Part shown: positions 1 to 8,088 of the stretch, one piece after another
How the letters are laid out: every line of letters starts with the position of its first letter
Numbering within the stretch: the stretch's first letter is position 1
Assembly (NCBI GenBank): GCA_943787435.1
Contig: CALSMK010000010.1
Coordinates: 1 to 49,109 of the forward strand
Length of the DNA stretch: 49,109 nucleotides
DNA from: an uncultured Flavobacteriales bacterium
GTDB lineage: Bacteria; Bacteroidota; Bacteroidia; Flavobacteriales_D; Sanyastnellaceae
Reading direction: 5' to 3'
Translations under genes and position numbers: made by a program
The notes under the pieces: generated by a model
The model's database searches: none
Seen by the model: only the letters and a program-made list of their open reading frames with translations
What the model was told of the DNA's origin: nothing

Positions 1-1218
1 AATGCTCACCTCGCGCGCCGTGTTCTTGACAAACTTGTCGATCATCTGCTTGGCCAGAGTCCAGGGTCACCGCTTTGCGGTTCAAGCTGGCTCTGGGCCA
101 CCAAGGACTGATCAGGGCCCCCTCCAATTCTCGGACATGTTCGTGGTGATGCTGTAGGCCAGGTACTCCATGACCTCGCGGGGCAAGCTCAATGCCATCG
201 GCATACATCTTCTTCTCCAAGATGGCCATCCGTGTCTCCAAGGGACTGGGCACCTGGATGATCTGCACTCTAGTCCCCACTTGAAGCGCGAGAGCAGGCG
301 TTGCTCCATGCCCTGCATCTCCACCGGCGGCTTGTCACTGAAGTCAGGACAATCTGCTTGCCCGTCTGGTGCAGGTGGTTGAAAGATGTGGAAGAACACG
401 TCTTGGGTCTTTCTCCTTCCCGCTGAAGAACTGCACGTCGTCCACGATCAGCACATCCATCATTTGATAGAAGTGAGCTGAAGTCGTTGACAGCTGTTGT
501 TTCCGCACGGCGTCGATGAACTGGTGGGTGAACCGCTCGGAGCTCACGTACAGCACCGTCTTGTCCGGCTGGCCCGGTTCTTGATCTCGAGTCCTATGGC
601 ATGGGCCAGGTGCGTTTTGCCCAAGCCCGACTCCAGGCCTGTAAATCAAGGAGGGGGTTGAAGGCCGTGCCTCCTGGCTTCTGTGCGCGACTGCGAACCC
701 GGCGCTGCGCGCCAGCCGGTTGCATCTCCCCTTCGATCAGGTTCTCGAACGCTGTACTTGGGGTTCAGGTTGGAATCGATGTTCAGCTTGCTTGCAGGCC
801 GGGAATCACAAATGGATTCTTGATGGGGGCAGGCTTCTGTGCCATCCACCGGCATCGGCCACAGCAGCGATTCCGAACAGTCGCGCGAACTTCTGAGAGG
901 TCGGCAACGTTCACGGTGTAGGGGCTGTTCGAAGCTCCAGCCACGGGCATGTTCCATGATGATGCTGTATACTCCAACCGCGCTTCCTTGCCCCCAACTC
1001 TTTGCGCACTGGATTTTCCTCAACAGAGTCCACGTAGTGCTCCTCCAGCCATTCGTAGAAGAACTGGGAGGGCACCTGAATCGTCAATACAACGGTTCCG
1101 TCCAAGGCGCACCGCCTTGATGGGAACGCAAACCACGTTTTGAAGGCCTGCGCGCTGACGTTGTCTTCGATGACAGGACAGGCAATTGCGCCCAGACACT
1201 TTCGTGATTCAGGTTCAT
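1..1218 (-). pseudogene. dnaA: Chromosomal replication initiator DnaA, frame-disrupted and cut by window edge
   Basis: DnaA binds the origin and opens it for replication. Pieces are recognisable in different frames. The N-terminal domain I has VSAQAFKTWF and IQVPSQFFYEWLEEHYV. The AAA+ core has VLYVSSERFTHQFIDAV and a Walker B-like MMDVLIVDDVQFFSGKEK, followed by the SDKPPVEMQGMEQRLLSRF stretch. Near base 1 the C-terminal DnaA reading MIDKFVKNTAREVSI resumes in frame, so domain IV lies outside the window. The start is the ATG at 1218 (MNLNHESVW), matching the family N-terminus. At least six indels are needed to join the parts, and motifs are intact on both sides of each. The gene is essential, so I read this as poor sequence quality rather than true loss. 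Identity is certain; the intactness of the real gene is inferred. Confidence 0.88.
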
Positions 1219-1333
1219 ACTGTTTTGTCGTTAATGGTTCGCTTCGTTGTTGAAAAACCCTTTCAACTTTTTCCCACGAAGAAGACGACAAATATTCCCG
1301 CTACTCTCGATAAAAAAAAGGCCTGACCCCCTT

Positions 1334-1349
1334 GACTTTCTCGAAAGTC
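1334..1349. repeat. Inverted repeat GACTTTC-tc-GAAAGTC upstream of dnaA
   Basis: Perfect 7-bp arms (1334-1340 and 1343-1349) with a 2-nt spacer. The arm region contains CTTTCTCGA (1336-1344), the reverse complement of the 9-mer found twice in tandem at 1482-1499. The shared word suggests a protein-binding site, but no binder can be named. Confidence 0.5.
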
Positions 1350-1481
1350 CATTTTGGATGCCATTAAAAGAGAGGATAGATATTATCTCAGCTTCTATAT
1401 GACGAACCTGACCGACATAAAAAGGCCACTCATCTCATTTTTGGTACTTTGACCACTGACGTTTTGGCCCCTGAAATAATT

Positions 1482-1499
1482 TCGAGAAAGTCGAGAAAG
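1482..1499. repeat. Tandem direct repeat of TCGAGAAAG (2 copies)
   Basis: Two head-to-tail copies at 1482-1490 and 1491-1499, with a third inverted copy at 1336-1344. They lie just past the stop codon of the leftward glycosyltransferase gene and about 265 bp upstream of dnaA. On the minus strand GAGAA (1504-1508) can pair with the TTCTC of the repeat, so a role in 3' end formation is an alternative. Confidence 0.5.
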
Positions 1500-1513
1500 C
1501 CCCACTTCTCGGC

Positions 1514-2641
1514 TCAGCTTCCAACCGTGATCTTCTTCATGGCCACCCAGGCCATTTCAGACACATTCGACCAGCGATAATTTTCAGCATTGGCAGACCA
1601 TTCCCCACGCCTTGGCTTCCTCAAACACGCCGCCATCGCCGCCCGCATATCCTTGCGATTCCACAAACGATGTGCACCAAAATGTTCTGGATAAGCCAGC
1701 TCATTTGGAGCCACAATGTCCAAGCCCACAGCCGCCGACTCCAAGACACTGATTCCGAAAAAATCATGGTGGGCGGTCACCAGAGCCACATCACAAGACC
1801 GCAAGAGGTTCAAATAAGTTGCACGATCGGGCACATGCCCCCAATGGACAATCGAGTCACCCAACGAATCAGACATCGCATCGAACACCATGGGAGAATT
1901 CTCAAAAGACTGTCCCAAAACAGCCAACCTAAAATCTTGACCGTCCCTTTTCACTGCATTCAACACTTCGAAGAAGCCATCAGGCCCTTTGTCATATTCC
2001 CACCTGTGGTTCCACACCACAACTGGAGGGCCTGGCTCAAAAGCAGAAACAAAACCGCGGGGAGCGTCAAAGACATCGTCTCCAATTCCAATGGGAACCA
2101 CCTCTGACTTTTCATACAACCTCTCTGCTGTTCCTGAGGGCCTTGGGGAGGGGAGCGATTTCAAGAATGGCGGAACAGCCTCCAGAAATGAGCGTCGGTG
2201 GTATTCAGAATTGAACCAAATCGCATCGGCCAACATCGCAGAAGCCACATTCATGAAAGCGTAATGGCGATCCCAATCTTTTGGAGGACGTCCTGGATGG
2301 CTCGGAAAAGTCAATTGATTCTCGTGGAAGTATTGGACCAACGGGACATCCCTGAAGCCCTTGGGCAGTGCAGACCGGAATTGCCCTACATCCATCATGT
2401 CCGTCACAATGAAGGCGTCAATCGGCGCGTCAAAGGCTCCATCGGCGGTCATCTTCTCCACCAACGTCAAAGAGGCCGAGTGCATCCTCCACTTCCAGTG
2501 TCGACCTGGAAGGGAATAACAAGTCAATTCCAGCGATTGCCCATCCATCCTTGCCGCTTCAGGCAAGCTTTCGAACATGCCCTTTTCCCAAAGTGCATGG
2601 CTGCCCGCGGAATAAGGGTTCAGAAGTATGACGCGGCACAT
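1514..2641 (-). CDS. DUF3524 glycosyltransferase, tRNA-queuosine alpha-mannosyltransferase (QTMAN/GTDC1) family
   Basis: 375 aa. The animal member QTMAN (GTDC1) transfers mannose from GDP-mannose to queuosine-34 of tRNA-Asp; bacterial members carry the DUF3524 name and their substrate is generally untested. Family hallmarks are the N-terminal NPYSAGSHALW (residues 8-18), CYSLPGRHWKWR (41-52), YFHENQLTFP (104-113) and IWFNSEYHRRSF (141-152). A GT4-type C-terminal half includes FFGISVLESAAVG, the usual nucleotide-sugar E-x7-E region. I chose the ATG at 2641: the reading frame is open for 42 more codons, but those overlap the upstream gene and the family begins at this point. It is the last gene of the gcvT operon, 10 bp after its neighbour. 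Family membership is clear; the tRNA substrate is inferred from homology. Confidence 0.82.
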   Translation of the reverse strand: MCRVILLNPYSAGSHALWEKGMFESLPEAARMDGQSLELTCYSLPGRHWKWRMHSASLTLVEKMTADGAFDAPIDAFIVTDMMDVGQFRSALPKGFRDVPLVQYFHENQLTFPSHPGRPPKDWDRHYAFMNVASAMLADAIWFNSEYHRRSFLEAVPPFLKSLPSPRPSGTAERLYEKSEVVPIGIGDDVFDAPRGFVSAFEPGPPVVVWNHRWEYDKGPDGFFEVLNAVKRDGQDFRLAVLGQSFENSPMVFDAMSDSLGDSIVHWGHVPDRATYLNLLRSCDVALVTAHHDFFGISVLESAAVGLDIVAPNELAYPEHFGAHRLWNRKDMRAAMAACLRKPRRGEWSANAENYRWSNVSEMAWVAMKKITVGS

Positions 2642-2651
2642 GCCTGTCAAG

Positions 2652-3602
2652 TTACCCGTTGCCTGCGGACTTGGGACAAGGTCCAAAAAGCCTCTTCCAC
2701 CATCCGCACTTCGCCCCATCCAAAAAAAGGGCATCCAAATTCGGTTGACCCGCATCCACCCAAGCACTCATCCAAAGCGAAGCCACGCCTTGTATGGATC
2801 TGCGCCAACGGCGTTCCACCATGCCCTCGAGTGCGTGGTCGTACAACCCACACCACTCTGGAACCCTCTGCTTTTGAACCACACGGCCCCGTTCTTCTCT
2901 CACCATCAAATCACCCGGCCAATGCGCCACCAATTCACGCTCCAAGCTCAAAACGCTGTCTACGCAGGAATGACTCTCAAGCACCACATTCCACGACCAT
3001 TCCGATACATCAGAAATATATTCTGGCGCATCCGCCACCAACCAGTAGCGGGCTCCAAACAATTCCGGAAGCCGGGTCTCCCACAAACCGTGAATTCCAT
3101 CTTGGCCCGTCAACTGACCATTGTAATTGAGGGATGTGTGCAAAGGCACATGGGCATCAGAAACATAATGGCCCAAATCGGAGGCGGCCTGCAGAATCTG
3201 GGCCTTGTCCTTTTCCATGAACGCACGGGTCAGGCGGTTGTACGTCCACTGGATGTTCCATGGCAAAACACCGTAAGACCAAAGCGTGTCTTCAGTGCAA
3301 GCTTCTGCCGCGCAATCGAAACTCGGCAACCCTTTGGACACGTCCAAACAAGACAGGGCAGGGGCATCCAAATCCAAGTAATGTTTCGGGGCTTCTTTGG
3401 GCACCTTGACTTTACGCCGGTCTGCATCGACAGCATGGGCGCTCAACCATTCCGCCTGGGTTTCGAACCAACCATGCAAAGGAGAGGGCAACGCGTCAAC
3501 GGCAGAACGATGGATGTGTCTGTGCACCGCAAATCCCCAGCCTTGACACAAAAGAACCGTCAGGGCCAAGCTCAAAAGGAGCAAGAAGCGTTCTGACCTC
3601 AA
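2652..3602 (-). CDS. Secreted zinc-dependent P1 nuclease/phospholipase C-fold hydrolase
   Basis: 316 aa with a signal peptide (hydrophobic 7-19). Enzymes of this fold use a trinuclear zinc site, and the mature protein must begin with a Trp that binds zinc through its amino group. Here W22 follows the likely cleavage site and H27 lies 5 residues later, the P1-nuclease spacing. Further ligands are seen as KHYLDLD, LGHYVSDAHVPLH (H, D, H at the right spacing) and GIHGLWETRL, where the last ligand is Glu as in phospholipase C instead of Asp as in P1 nuclease. The start is TTG at 3602, overlapping the stop of the upstream gene (TTGA); no ATG precedes the signal peptide. A periplasmic or extracellular nuclease or phosphodiesterase is likely; the substrate is not decided. 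Confidence 0.82.
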   Translation of the reverse strand: MRSERFLLLLSLALTVLLCQGWGFAVHRHIHRSAVDALPSPLHGWFETQAEWLSAHAVDADRRKVKVPKEAPKHYLDLDAPALSCLDVSKGLPSFDCAAEACTEDTLWSYGVLPWNIQWTYNRLTRAFMEKDKAQILQAASDLGHYVSDAHVPLHTSLNYNGQLTGQDGIHGLWETRLPELFGARYWLVADAPEYISDVSEWSWNVVLESHSCVDSVLSLERELVAHWPGDLMVREERGRVVQKQRVPEWCGLYDHALEGMVERRWRRSIQGVASLWMSAWVDAGQPNLDALFLDGAKCGWWKRLFGPCPKSAGNG

Positions 3603-4381
3603 GCCTCGACCTGGTCCTGAATGCTCTTAAAATCAACCAACGCCCCTTTGTGAAGGACAGGGACCACGTTCACCGTGTTGGGGGTGAGGCAATATTTGAT
3701 GTCCTCGCTCATGTTCAAATTCCGCAAACGACGACGATGTGAAGACGCCTTCAGAAAGGAAAAGATGTTGCCCCTCACAGCCAGAAAGAGATGCTTGGCG
3801 GCAATGGTGCTGTCTTCTTCACTCCTAAACCGAGAAATGTCAATCAACCTGTCGGCAATCGCTCCGGCGCAAATGGTGTCTTCCAAATTGAACTTGTCCT
3901 TCCAGCCGGAACACAGCAAAAGCACATGACCCGGTTGATGGATGAGCCAAGTACAAATCGCATCGAGGTTGTTGATGCTTCCAATGGCCACCTGAGGCAT
4001 GTCCTTGGCCATGGCGATCGCTTTGGTGCCGTTGGTTGTGGTCAGGGCCATGGTTTTCCCCGCCAGTTCACCATCCATGTAAGCCCGTGGTGAATTGCCG
4101 AAGTCAAAACCTTCTACGATTTGCCCGTTGCGCTCTGCTGCTGCCAAGCAACCTTGAGACTGCAGCTCCCTGGCTTCTTCCACCGTTGGGACAGGAATAA
4201 TGCGCTCTACACCATTGGCAATGCCTGCGCATATGGCTGAAGTGGCACGTAGCACATCGATGACCACGCAAGTATGGAATTCATCCTTATACAGCTCGAA
4301 TTGTTTGGGGGAGAAACACACCTCCACACGTCGTTCATGACGTTCGACCTTGGATTGGGATTCGGAATTGTCGTTCATCAT
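3599..4381 (-). CDS. comB: 2-phosphosulfolactate phosphatase family protein (ComB-like)
   Basis: 260 aa, a full-length ComB-family protein. ComB removes phosphate from 2-phosphosulfolactate, a step of coenzyme M synthesis in methanogens; in bacteria the family is linked to sulfolactate or has no proven role. Family motifs are VVIDVLRATSAICAGIANG near residue 45, AAERNGQIVEGFDFGNSP, and MALTTTNGTKAI (the nucleophile region). It lies 7 bp after gcvT and overlaps the next gene by 4 bp. Coenzyme M is not expected in Bacteroidota. A place in sulfonate or sulfonolipid metabolism is a guess; there are no sulfonolipid genes in the window. Confidence 0.87.
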   Translation of the reverse strand: MMNDNSESQSKVERHERRVEVCFSPKQFELYKDEFHTCVVIDVLRATSAICAGIANGVERIIPVPTVEEARELQSQGCLAAAERNGQIVEGFDFGNSPRAYMDGELAGKTMALTTTNGTKAIAMAKDMPQVAIGSINNLDAICTWLIHQPGHVLLLCSGWKDKFNLEDTICAGAIADRLIDISRFRSEEDSTIAAKHLFLAVRGNIFSFLKASSHRRRLRNLNMSEDIKYCLTPNTVNVVPVLHKGALVDFKSIQDQVEA

Positions 4382-4388
4382 GGCTGAA

Positions 4389-5477
4389 TCAAAGAAAGGG
4401 AACCTTTACCACTGAAGCTCCGATGGGCTTGTCGCGGATCAAAATCGCCAAAGACGTTCCCTGTGCTGTGCGATCTAAATCCACATAACCCAAACCGATG
4501 GCTTCGCCCAAAGTCGGGCTTTGGGTTCCACTGGTCACCACACCGATCTGTTGGCCTGATTCCGACACAATGGGGTAGCCCTTTCTGGGGATGCCGCGTT
4601 CAGTCATTTTGAAACCAACCAGTTTCTGATGGTTCGCATCTGCCTTTTGTTTCACCAAAGCTGACTTGCCCCTGAATTCAGTTTTCCACCCGACCGTCCA
4701 AGTCAACCCTGCTTCTACAGGCGTTCGATTGGCATCCATGTCGTTTCCATGGAGACAAAACCCCTTTTCCAACCTGAGTGTGTCTCGCGCGCCCAAACCA
4801 CAAGGAAGAAGGCCTGAAGGACGACCGGCTTCCATCAAAATGGCCCAAATCATCCCTGCCTTTTCCGAGGGGACATACAGCTCAAAGCCACGTTCACCCG
4901 TGTATCCTGTTGCGCCCACATGAATGGGAACGCCACACAATGAGACGGCCTTGTGGTGGTAATATTTCAAGTCCGTGAGGTTCAATCCCACAGCCTGCAT
5001 GACCGCGTCTGAGTTTGGTCCTTGCAATGCCAACAAAGCCGTTCGATCACTGGCATCCTCCAAATTCACGTTGTCTGGTAATTCCGCCGACATTTTGGCC
5101 ACCACATCAGCGCGGTTGGAAGCATTAACGACCAGGAGGTAGCGGTCTTCAAACCCATAAACGAGAAGGTCCTCTACAATGCCTCCCTCTTCATTGAGGA
5201 AACAGGTGTACAGCGCCTTTCCAGGAAATGCCTTTTCGACATCCCCCGCCAATTGATGTTGCAAAAATTCGGTGGCCCCTTCACCAGAAATCCAAAGCTC
5301 GCCCATGTGGCTCACGTCGAACAAACCAACCGCCTCGCGGACTGCGGCATGTTCAGCGCGCAAGCCCGTGTACTGCACCGGCATTTCATAGCCTGCAAAA
5401 GGAACCATTTTGGCGCCCAATGCTCTGTGCACTTCGTGCAACGGAGTTTGGCGCAATGAGACTGTGGCTTGATCCAT
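4389..5477 (-). CDS. gcvT: Aminomethyltransferase, glycine cleavage system T protein
   Basis: 362 aa, the usual length. GcvT moves the methylene group from the H-protein-bound aminomethyl intermediate to tetrahydrofolate, releasing ammonia. Motifs are QTPLHEVHRALGAKMVPFAG at the N-terminus, GLFDVSHMGE near residue 52, the folate-binding ATGYTGERGFELY, and the C-terminal GMVTSGTQSPTLGEAIGLG-like stretch. It heads a four-gene operon; gcvH and gcvP are not in the window. The ATG at 5477 is preceded, 4 nt upstream, by a perfect TAnnTTTG box, so the mRNA may be leaderless. Confidence 0.96.
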   Translation of the reverse strand: MDQATVSLRQTPLHEVHRALGAKMVPFAGYEMPVQYTGLRAEHAAVREAVGLFDVSHMGELWISGEGATEFLQHQLAGDVEKAFPGKALYTCFLNEEGGIVEDLLVYGFEDRYLLVVNASNRADVVAKMSAELPDNVNLEDASDRTALLALQGPNSDAVMQAVGLNLTDLKYYHHKAVSLCGVPIHVGATGYTGERGFELYVPSEKAGMIWAILMEAGRPSGLLPCGLGARDTLRLEKGFCLHGNDMDANRTPVEAGLTWTVGWKTEFRGKSALVKQKADANHQKLVGFKMTERGIPRKGYPIVSESGQQIGVVTSGTQSPTLGEAIGLGYVDLDRTAQGTSLAILIRDKPIGASVVKVPFL

Positions 5478-5481
5478 TCGT

Positions 5482-5489
5482 CAAAAGTA
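5482..5489 (-). promoter_or_regulatory. -7 promoter box TACTTTTG, 4 nt before gcvT start
   Basis: Exact match to the Bacteroidota -7 consensus TAnnTTTG on the minus strand, followed by ACGA and then ATG. With a transcription start about 4 nt after the box, the message would begin at the start codon. No good -33 TTG is visible 19-21 nt further upstream. Confidence 0.55.
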
Positions 5490-5567
5490 GCGGGACCGAA
5501 GCTGCAGGCCTTTTGATCTCTTGCCGATTTTTCATTGCATTTGTCCCCGACTGCCGAAATTGCGCCT

Positions 5568-5873
5568 GTGCATCGAGACGTCATCATCGCCGACAGGGCG
5601 ACCATCGCCATAGAACGAATCATCCGCCATTTGCAAGGTGCCTCGCTCATTGGTGCCGAAAAATCCAAGGATGAAATCATTGCGCGCATTCGGGGCCTGT
5701 CTCAAAATGCCATGCCAAGTGACGCCCGCAAAGCGCGTTTTGAGACCATTGCAGACGACATCTGGAGTGTTCTGTCGCACAACCACCGCATTTACTATTT
5801 GGTCGAAGAACAACGCGTGGTGGTCTTGGACGTCATCCTGGACGCTGAGATCCACTCTGTGGAACAGGCCTGA
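5568..5873 (+). CDS. Solitary RelE/ParE-like toxin-fold protein
   Basis: 101 aa from the GTG at 5568; a TTG at 5535 gives 112 aa. The GTG places DVIIADRATIAIERII right at the N-terminus as in ParE/RelE proteins. The middle helix IGAEKSKDEIIARIRGL and the C-terminal HNHRIYYLVEEQRVVVLDVI match the family pattern of the NYRI-x-Y strand followed by a V/I-rich strand. Active members cleave mRNA on the ribosome or poison gyrase. No antitoxin gene is present: gcvT diverges upstream and wbqC converges downstream, overlapping by 41 bp. It may be an orphan toxin, a domesticated relative or a remnant. Fold assignment is by pattern only. Confidence 0.6.
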   Translation: MHRDVIIADRATIAIERIIRHLQGASLIGAEKSKDEIIARIRGLSQNAMPSDARKARFETIADDIWSVLSHNHRIYYLVEEQRVVVLDVILDAEIHSVEQA

Positions 5874-6471
5874 TCAAATTCACAGCTTCTGGCCCCAGAT
5901 GAAGCAGGGCATCTAAGATTCCAACGAAAACAAAGGGAATCTTCTCACTGCGGTCGTCCCAAACATGGGGCCACCGGCAAGGATTCATCACCGATGCGGA
6001 TGCCATGCATTGCATCATCAAATGTCCATGGTCTTGAACCTGGTATTCACCTTCTGTCACCAAGGCAGGACGTTCGATTCCAAGCCAAGAAGCGGCCCAA
6101 TCCACAGTCGCCAAATTCCAATCGCCAAGGTTCTCTGGCCCCCTCAAGTAGAGCGACTCCAATTCTTGGGCCATTTCTTCGAAAAAAGGTGCGCGTCCGT
6201 AGGCGGTTTTGACCGCCTGCCAAGCCTTTCGATCGGGCTCACCTGTCACCCGCATGGTCTGGTGTTGAGGCCGAGGATTTCCACCTCTTTTCTCCACGGG
6301 AACGGTCAAATTCAGGGTGCCAGTGGACGACATGATCGTGTATCGGTTTCGGAATGACCGTTTCTGATAATGCTCCAAACCATCCAACCTGACACCACCA
6401 CCAAGCACCATGCCCCACCAAGGAATGGGAGGGAAGGGGCAGAGGGGAATCAGGCCCTGGTCATGGCTCAT
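5833..6471 (-). CDS. WbqC family protein
   Basis: 212 aa. WbqC-family proteins occur in polysaccharide and lipid loci, and their reaction is not well established. Family features are PWWGMVLGGGVRLDGLEHYQ (cut to the core DGLEHYQKRSFRNRYTI) near residues 29-50, LTVPVEKRGG, and TAYGRAPFFEEM followed by an LESLYLRG segment. The ATG at 6471 overlaps the lepB stop by 4 bp (ATGA). It is the last gene of the parA-parB-DUF5683-dapB-lepB-wbqC operon, an order common in flavobacteria. Its 3' end overlaps the convergent ParE-like gene by 41 bp. The role in this operon is unknown. Confidence 0.82.
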   Translation of the reverse strand: MSHDQGLIPLCPFPPIPWWGMVLGGGVRLDGLEHYQKRSFRNRYTIMSSTGTLNLTVPVEKRGGNPRPQHQTMRVTGEPDRKAWQAVKTAYGRAPFFEEMAQELESLYLRGPENLGDWNLATVDWAASWLGIERPALVTEGEYQVQDHGHLMMQCMASASVMNPCRWPHVWDDRSEKIPFVFVGILDALLHLGPEAVNLIRPVPQSGSQRPG

Positions 6472-8057
6472 TTTACCGATTTGAACATCCGATCCCAACG
6501 AATGCCAGACTCTCCATGTTGGGCTTCGTTCATCTTGCTGAACCAAGTAAAGGCCGCCTTTCCAACCACGTGGTCTTCCGGGACAAAGCCCCAATAACGG
6601 CTGTCTGCAGAAGAGTGACGGTTGTCTCCCATTAGCCAGTAATATCCTTGGGAAAAGGTGTATTCCGTAGCAGGTTGACCATCCACCAGAACGGTTCCAT
6701 CCTTTTCTTCCAATGAGTGCCCTTCGTATGCGGTGATCACCCTTTTGTAAAGCGCAATGTTCCGGGCAGTCAACGCTATGGTTTCGCCCGAAGCTGGGAG
6801 GTGAATGGGACCGTAGTTGTCGAGGTCCCAGGTGGCAAAGTCAAACTTGTTGGTGTTGGGGTACATGTCCAGCGTCCCTCGGCGAGATGTGGGGTCATAA
6901 GGCTGAACGTTGGCCACCAAATCCTGGTCCAACAAAAGCTGAGCCTCATCTTTTCTCAAGGCCATGAAATATTGGCCTCCGGCCGCCTTGCCTTGAATGT
7001 CAATGTCGGTCAAGCCAAGCCGCTGACGGAGGATGCGCAAATCGGCCTCTCTTTTGAGCTTCACCAGGTAATTGTACTGCAGACCGACCGGCGACTCTAC
7101 CACCTCACCATCGATCACAAGCTCCCGGTTGACGATGGCCAAGTCCTCGCCGGGAAGGCCCACACAGCGTTTGACGTAGTGCTCCTTTTTGTCGACTGGT
7201 CGAGCCTTGAGGCCATGGCTGCGGCTCCAGTCCTTGCGGGCCATGGCTTTGAACCGCTCTTGGTCGGCTTCGTAAGCCACAGGATCTCCTCCGGCAAAGC
7301 CAATCGCCCTTTGCCTAAGCAAAGCATGGTAATCGTGTCCAGCGAGGTAAGAGTCCACCACCACGGTGTCTCCATTTGGGAAATTGAACACCACTGCATC
7401 GTAGCGGTCCACATCTCCAAAGCCAGGCAGTCGGGTATAGGGAATCTGAACCCACTCGAGGTAGCTCGATCGAAGGTTGGTCTTGGGAATGGCATTGTGA
7501 ACGAATGGCAACGACAACACCGTTTCGGGGACTTTGGGGCCGTAGCTCATCTTGCTGACCACCAAGTAGTCTCCAACGAGCATGCTGTCCTCCATGGAGG
7601 CCGTGGGGATCATGAAGGCTTCAAAGACGTATCCACGAATCAAAGAGGCCACAACGGTGGCCCAAAGGATGGCCTCACTCCAATCCCGATACACGCTTTT
7701 TTTGACCTTGGTCCAATCACGGGGGCCCACAAACGAATCTTGGGTTCCAAAGGCCAGCCACGGCATGGACGCCCAAGGAAGGATGCCCATCCACCATTGC
7801 TCTGCGGTTTTCAATCGTCCGAAGGCAATCCCAGACTCCACATGAAGAATGGTCATCATGATCAGGTTTGGCCCAGGAAACAGCATGGGAATCAGCCAAT
7901 GCTTTGGTCGCTTCAACATGCCGAGCCATGTCCAGTAGTTCAGGCCGGGAATGTACCCGTGCCAGGATGAGGTCAATCCAGCCCGTTGAAACAATCGAGG
8001 CAAGGTGACCAGGTGCACCACAGGGACCACCATGAGAAGAAGGAGGGGGATATTCAT
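6468..8057 (-). CDS. lepB: Signal peptidase I, long Bacteroidota form
   Basis: 529 aa, about 200 residues more than E. coli LepB, typical of the phylum, with a large insertion between the catalytic boxes. It removes signal peptides at the outer face of the inner membrane. Hydrophobic N-terminal segments lie at about 3-20, 55-72, 90-104 and 128-148. Catalytic Ser154 is in IPTASMEDSMLVGDY; general base Lys296 is in HYVKRCVGLPGEDL. Box E is MGDNRHSSADSRYWGFVP near the C-terminus. It overlaps wbqC by 4 bp and follows dapB by 31 bp. It serves the many secreted proteins encoded nearby. Confidence 0.95.
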   Translation of the reverse strand: MNIPLLLLMVVPVVHLVTLPRLFQRAGLTSSWHGYIPGLNYWTWLGMLKRPKHWLIPMLFPGPNLIMMTILHVESGIAFGRLKTAEQWWMGILPWASMPWLAFGTQDSFVGPRDWTKVKKSVYRDWSEAILWATVVASLIRGYVFEAFMIPTASMEDSMLVGDYLVVSKMSYGPKVPETVLSLPFVHNAIPKTNLRSSYLEWVQIPYTRLPGFGDVDRYDAVVFNFPNGDTVVVDSYLAGHDYHALLRQRAIGFAGGDPVAYEADQERFKAMARKDWSRSHGLKARPVDKKEHYVKRCVGLPGEDLAIVNRELVIDGEVVESPVGLQYNYLVKLKREADLRILRQRLGLTDIDIQGKAAGGQYFMALRKDEAQLLLDQDLVANVQPYDPTSRRGTLDMYPNTNKFDFATWDLDNYGPIHLPASGETIALTARNIALYKRVITAYEGHSLEEKDGTVLVDGQPATEYTFSQGYYWLMGDNRHSSADSRYWGFVPEDHVVGKAAFTWFSKMNEAQHGESGIRWDRMFKSVK

Positions 8058-8088
8058 CTAGCGTTTCGTCGCAAAACCAGTTGCAATA

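Larger units (their letters stand above)
1219..1513. other. AT-rich region upstream of dnaA, no gene
   Basis: This is the only stretch of about 300 bases without a gene. It separates dnaA from the end of the DUF3524 glycosyltransferase gene. It carries repeats of the 9-mer TCGAGAAAG (see the two repeat entries), an imperfect palindrome GAGGATA/TATCTC at 1372-1389, and an A-run at 1311-1318. On the minus strand AATATTTG at 1289-1296 is one base from the Bacteroidota -7 box and could belong to a dnaA promoter about 70 nt before its start. I found no consensus DnaA box (TTATNCACA) here, so an origin role is only a possibility. Confidence 0.4.

Noticed and set aside
2198-3596. Two overlapping plus-strand frames of over 300 codons
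   Set aside because: Antisense to the nuclease and glycosyltransferase genes; composition (Pro, His, Ser-rich) is that of a reversed GC-rich coding strand.
6717-7970. 417-codon open frame on the plus strand opposite lepB
   Set aside because: Antisense shadow. LepB has all catalytic motifs, and the plus frame has no recognisable domain.
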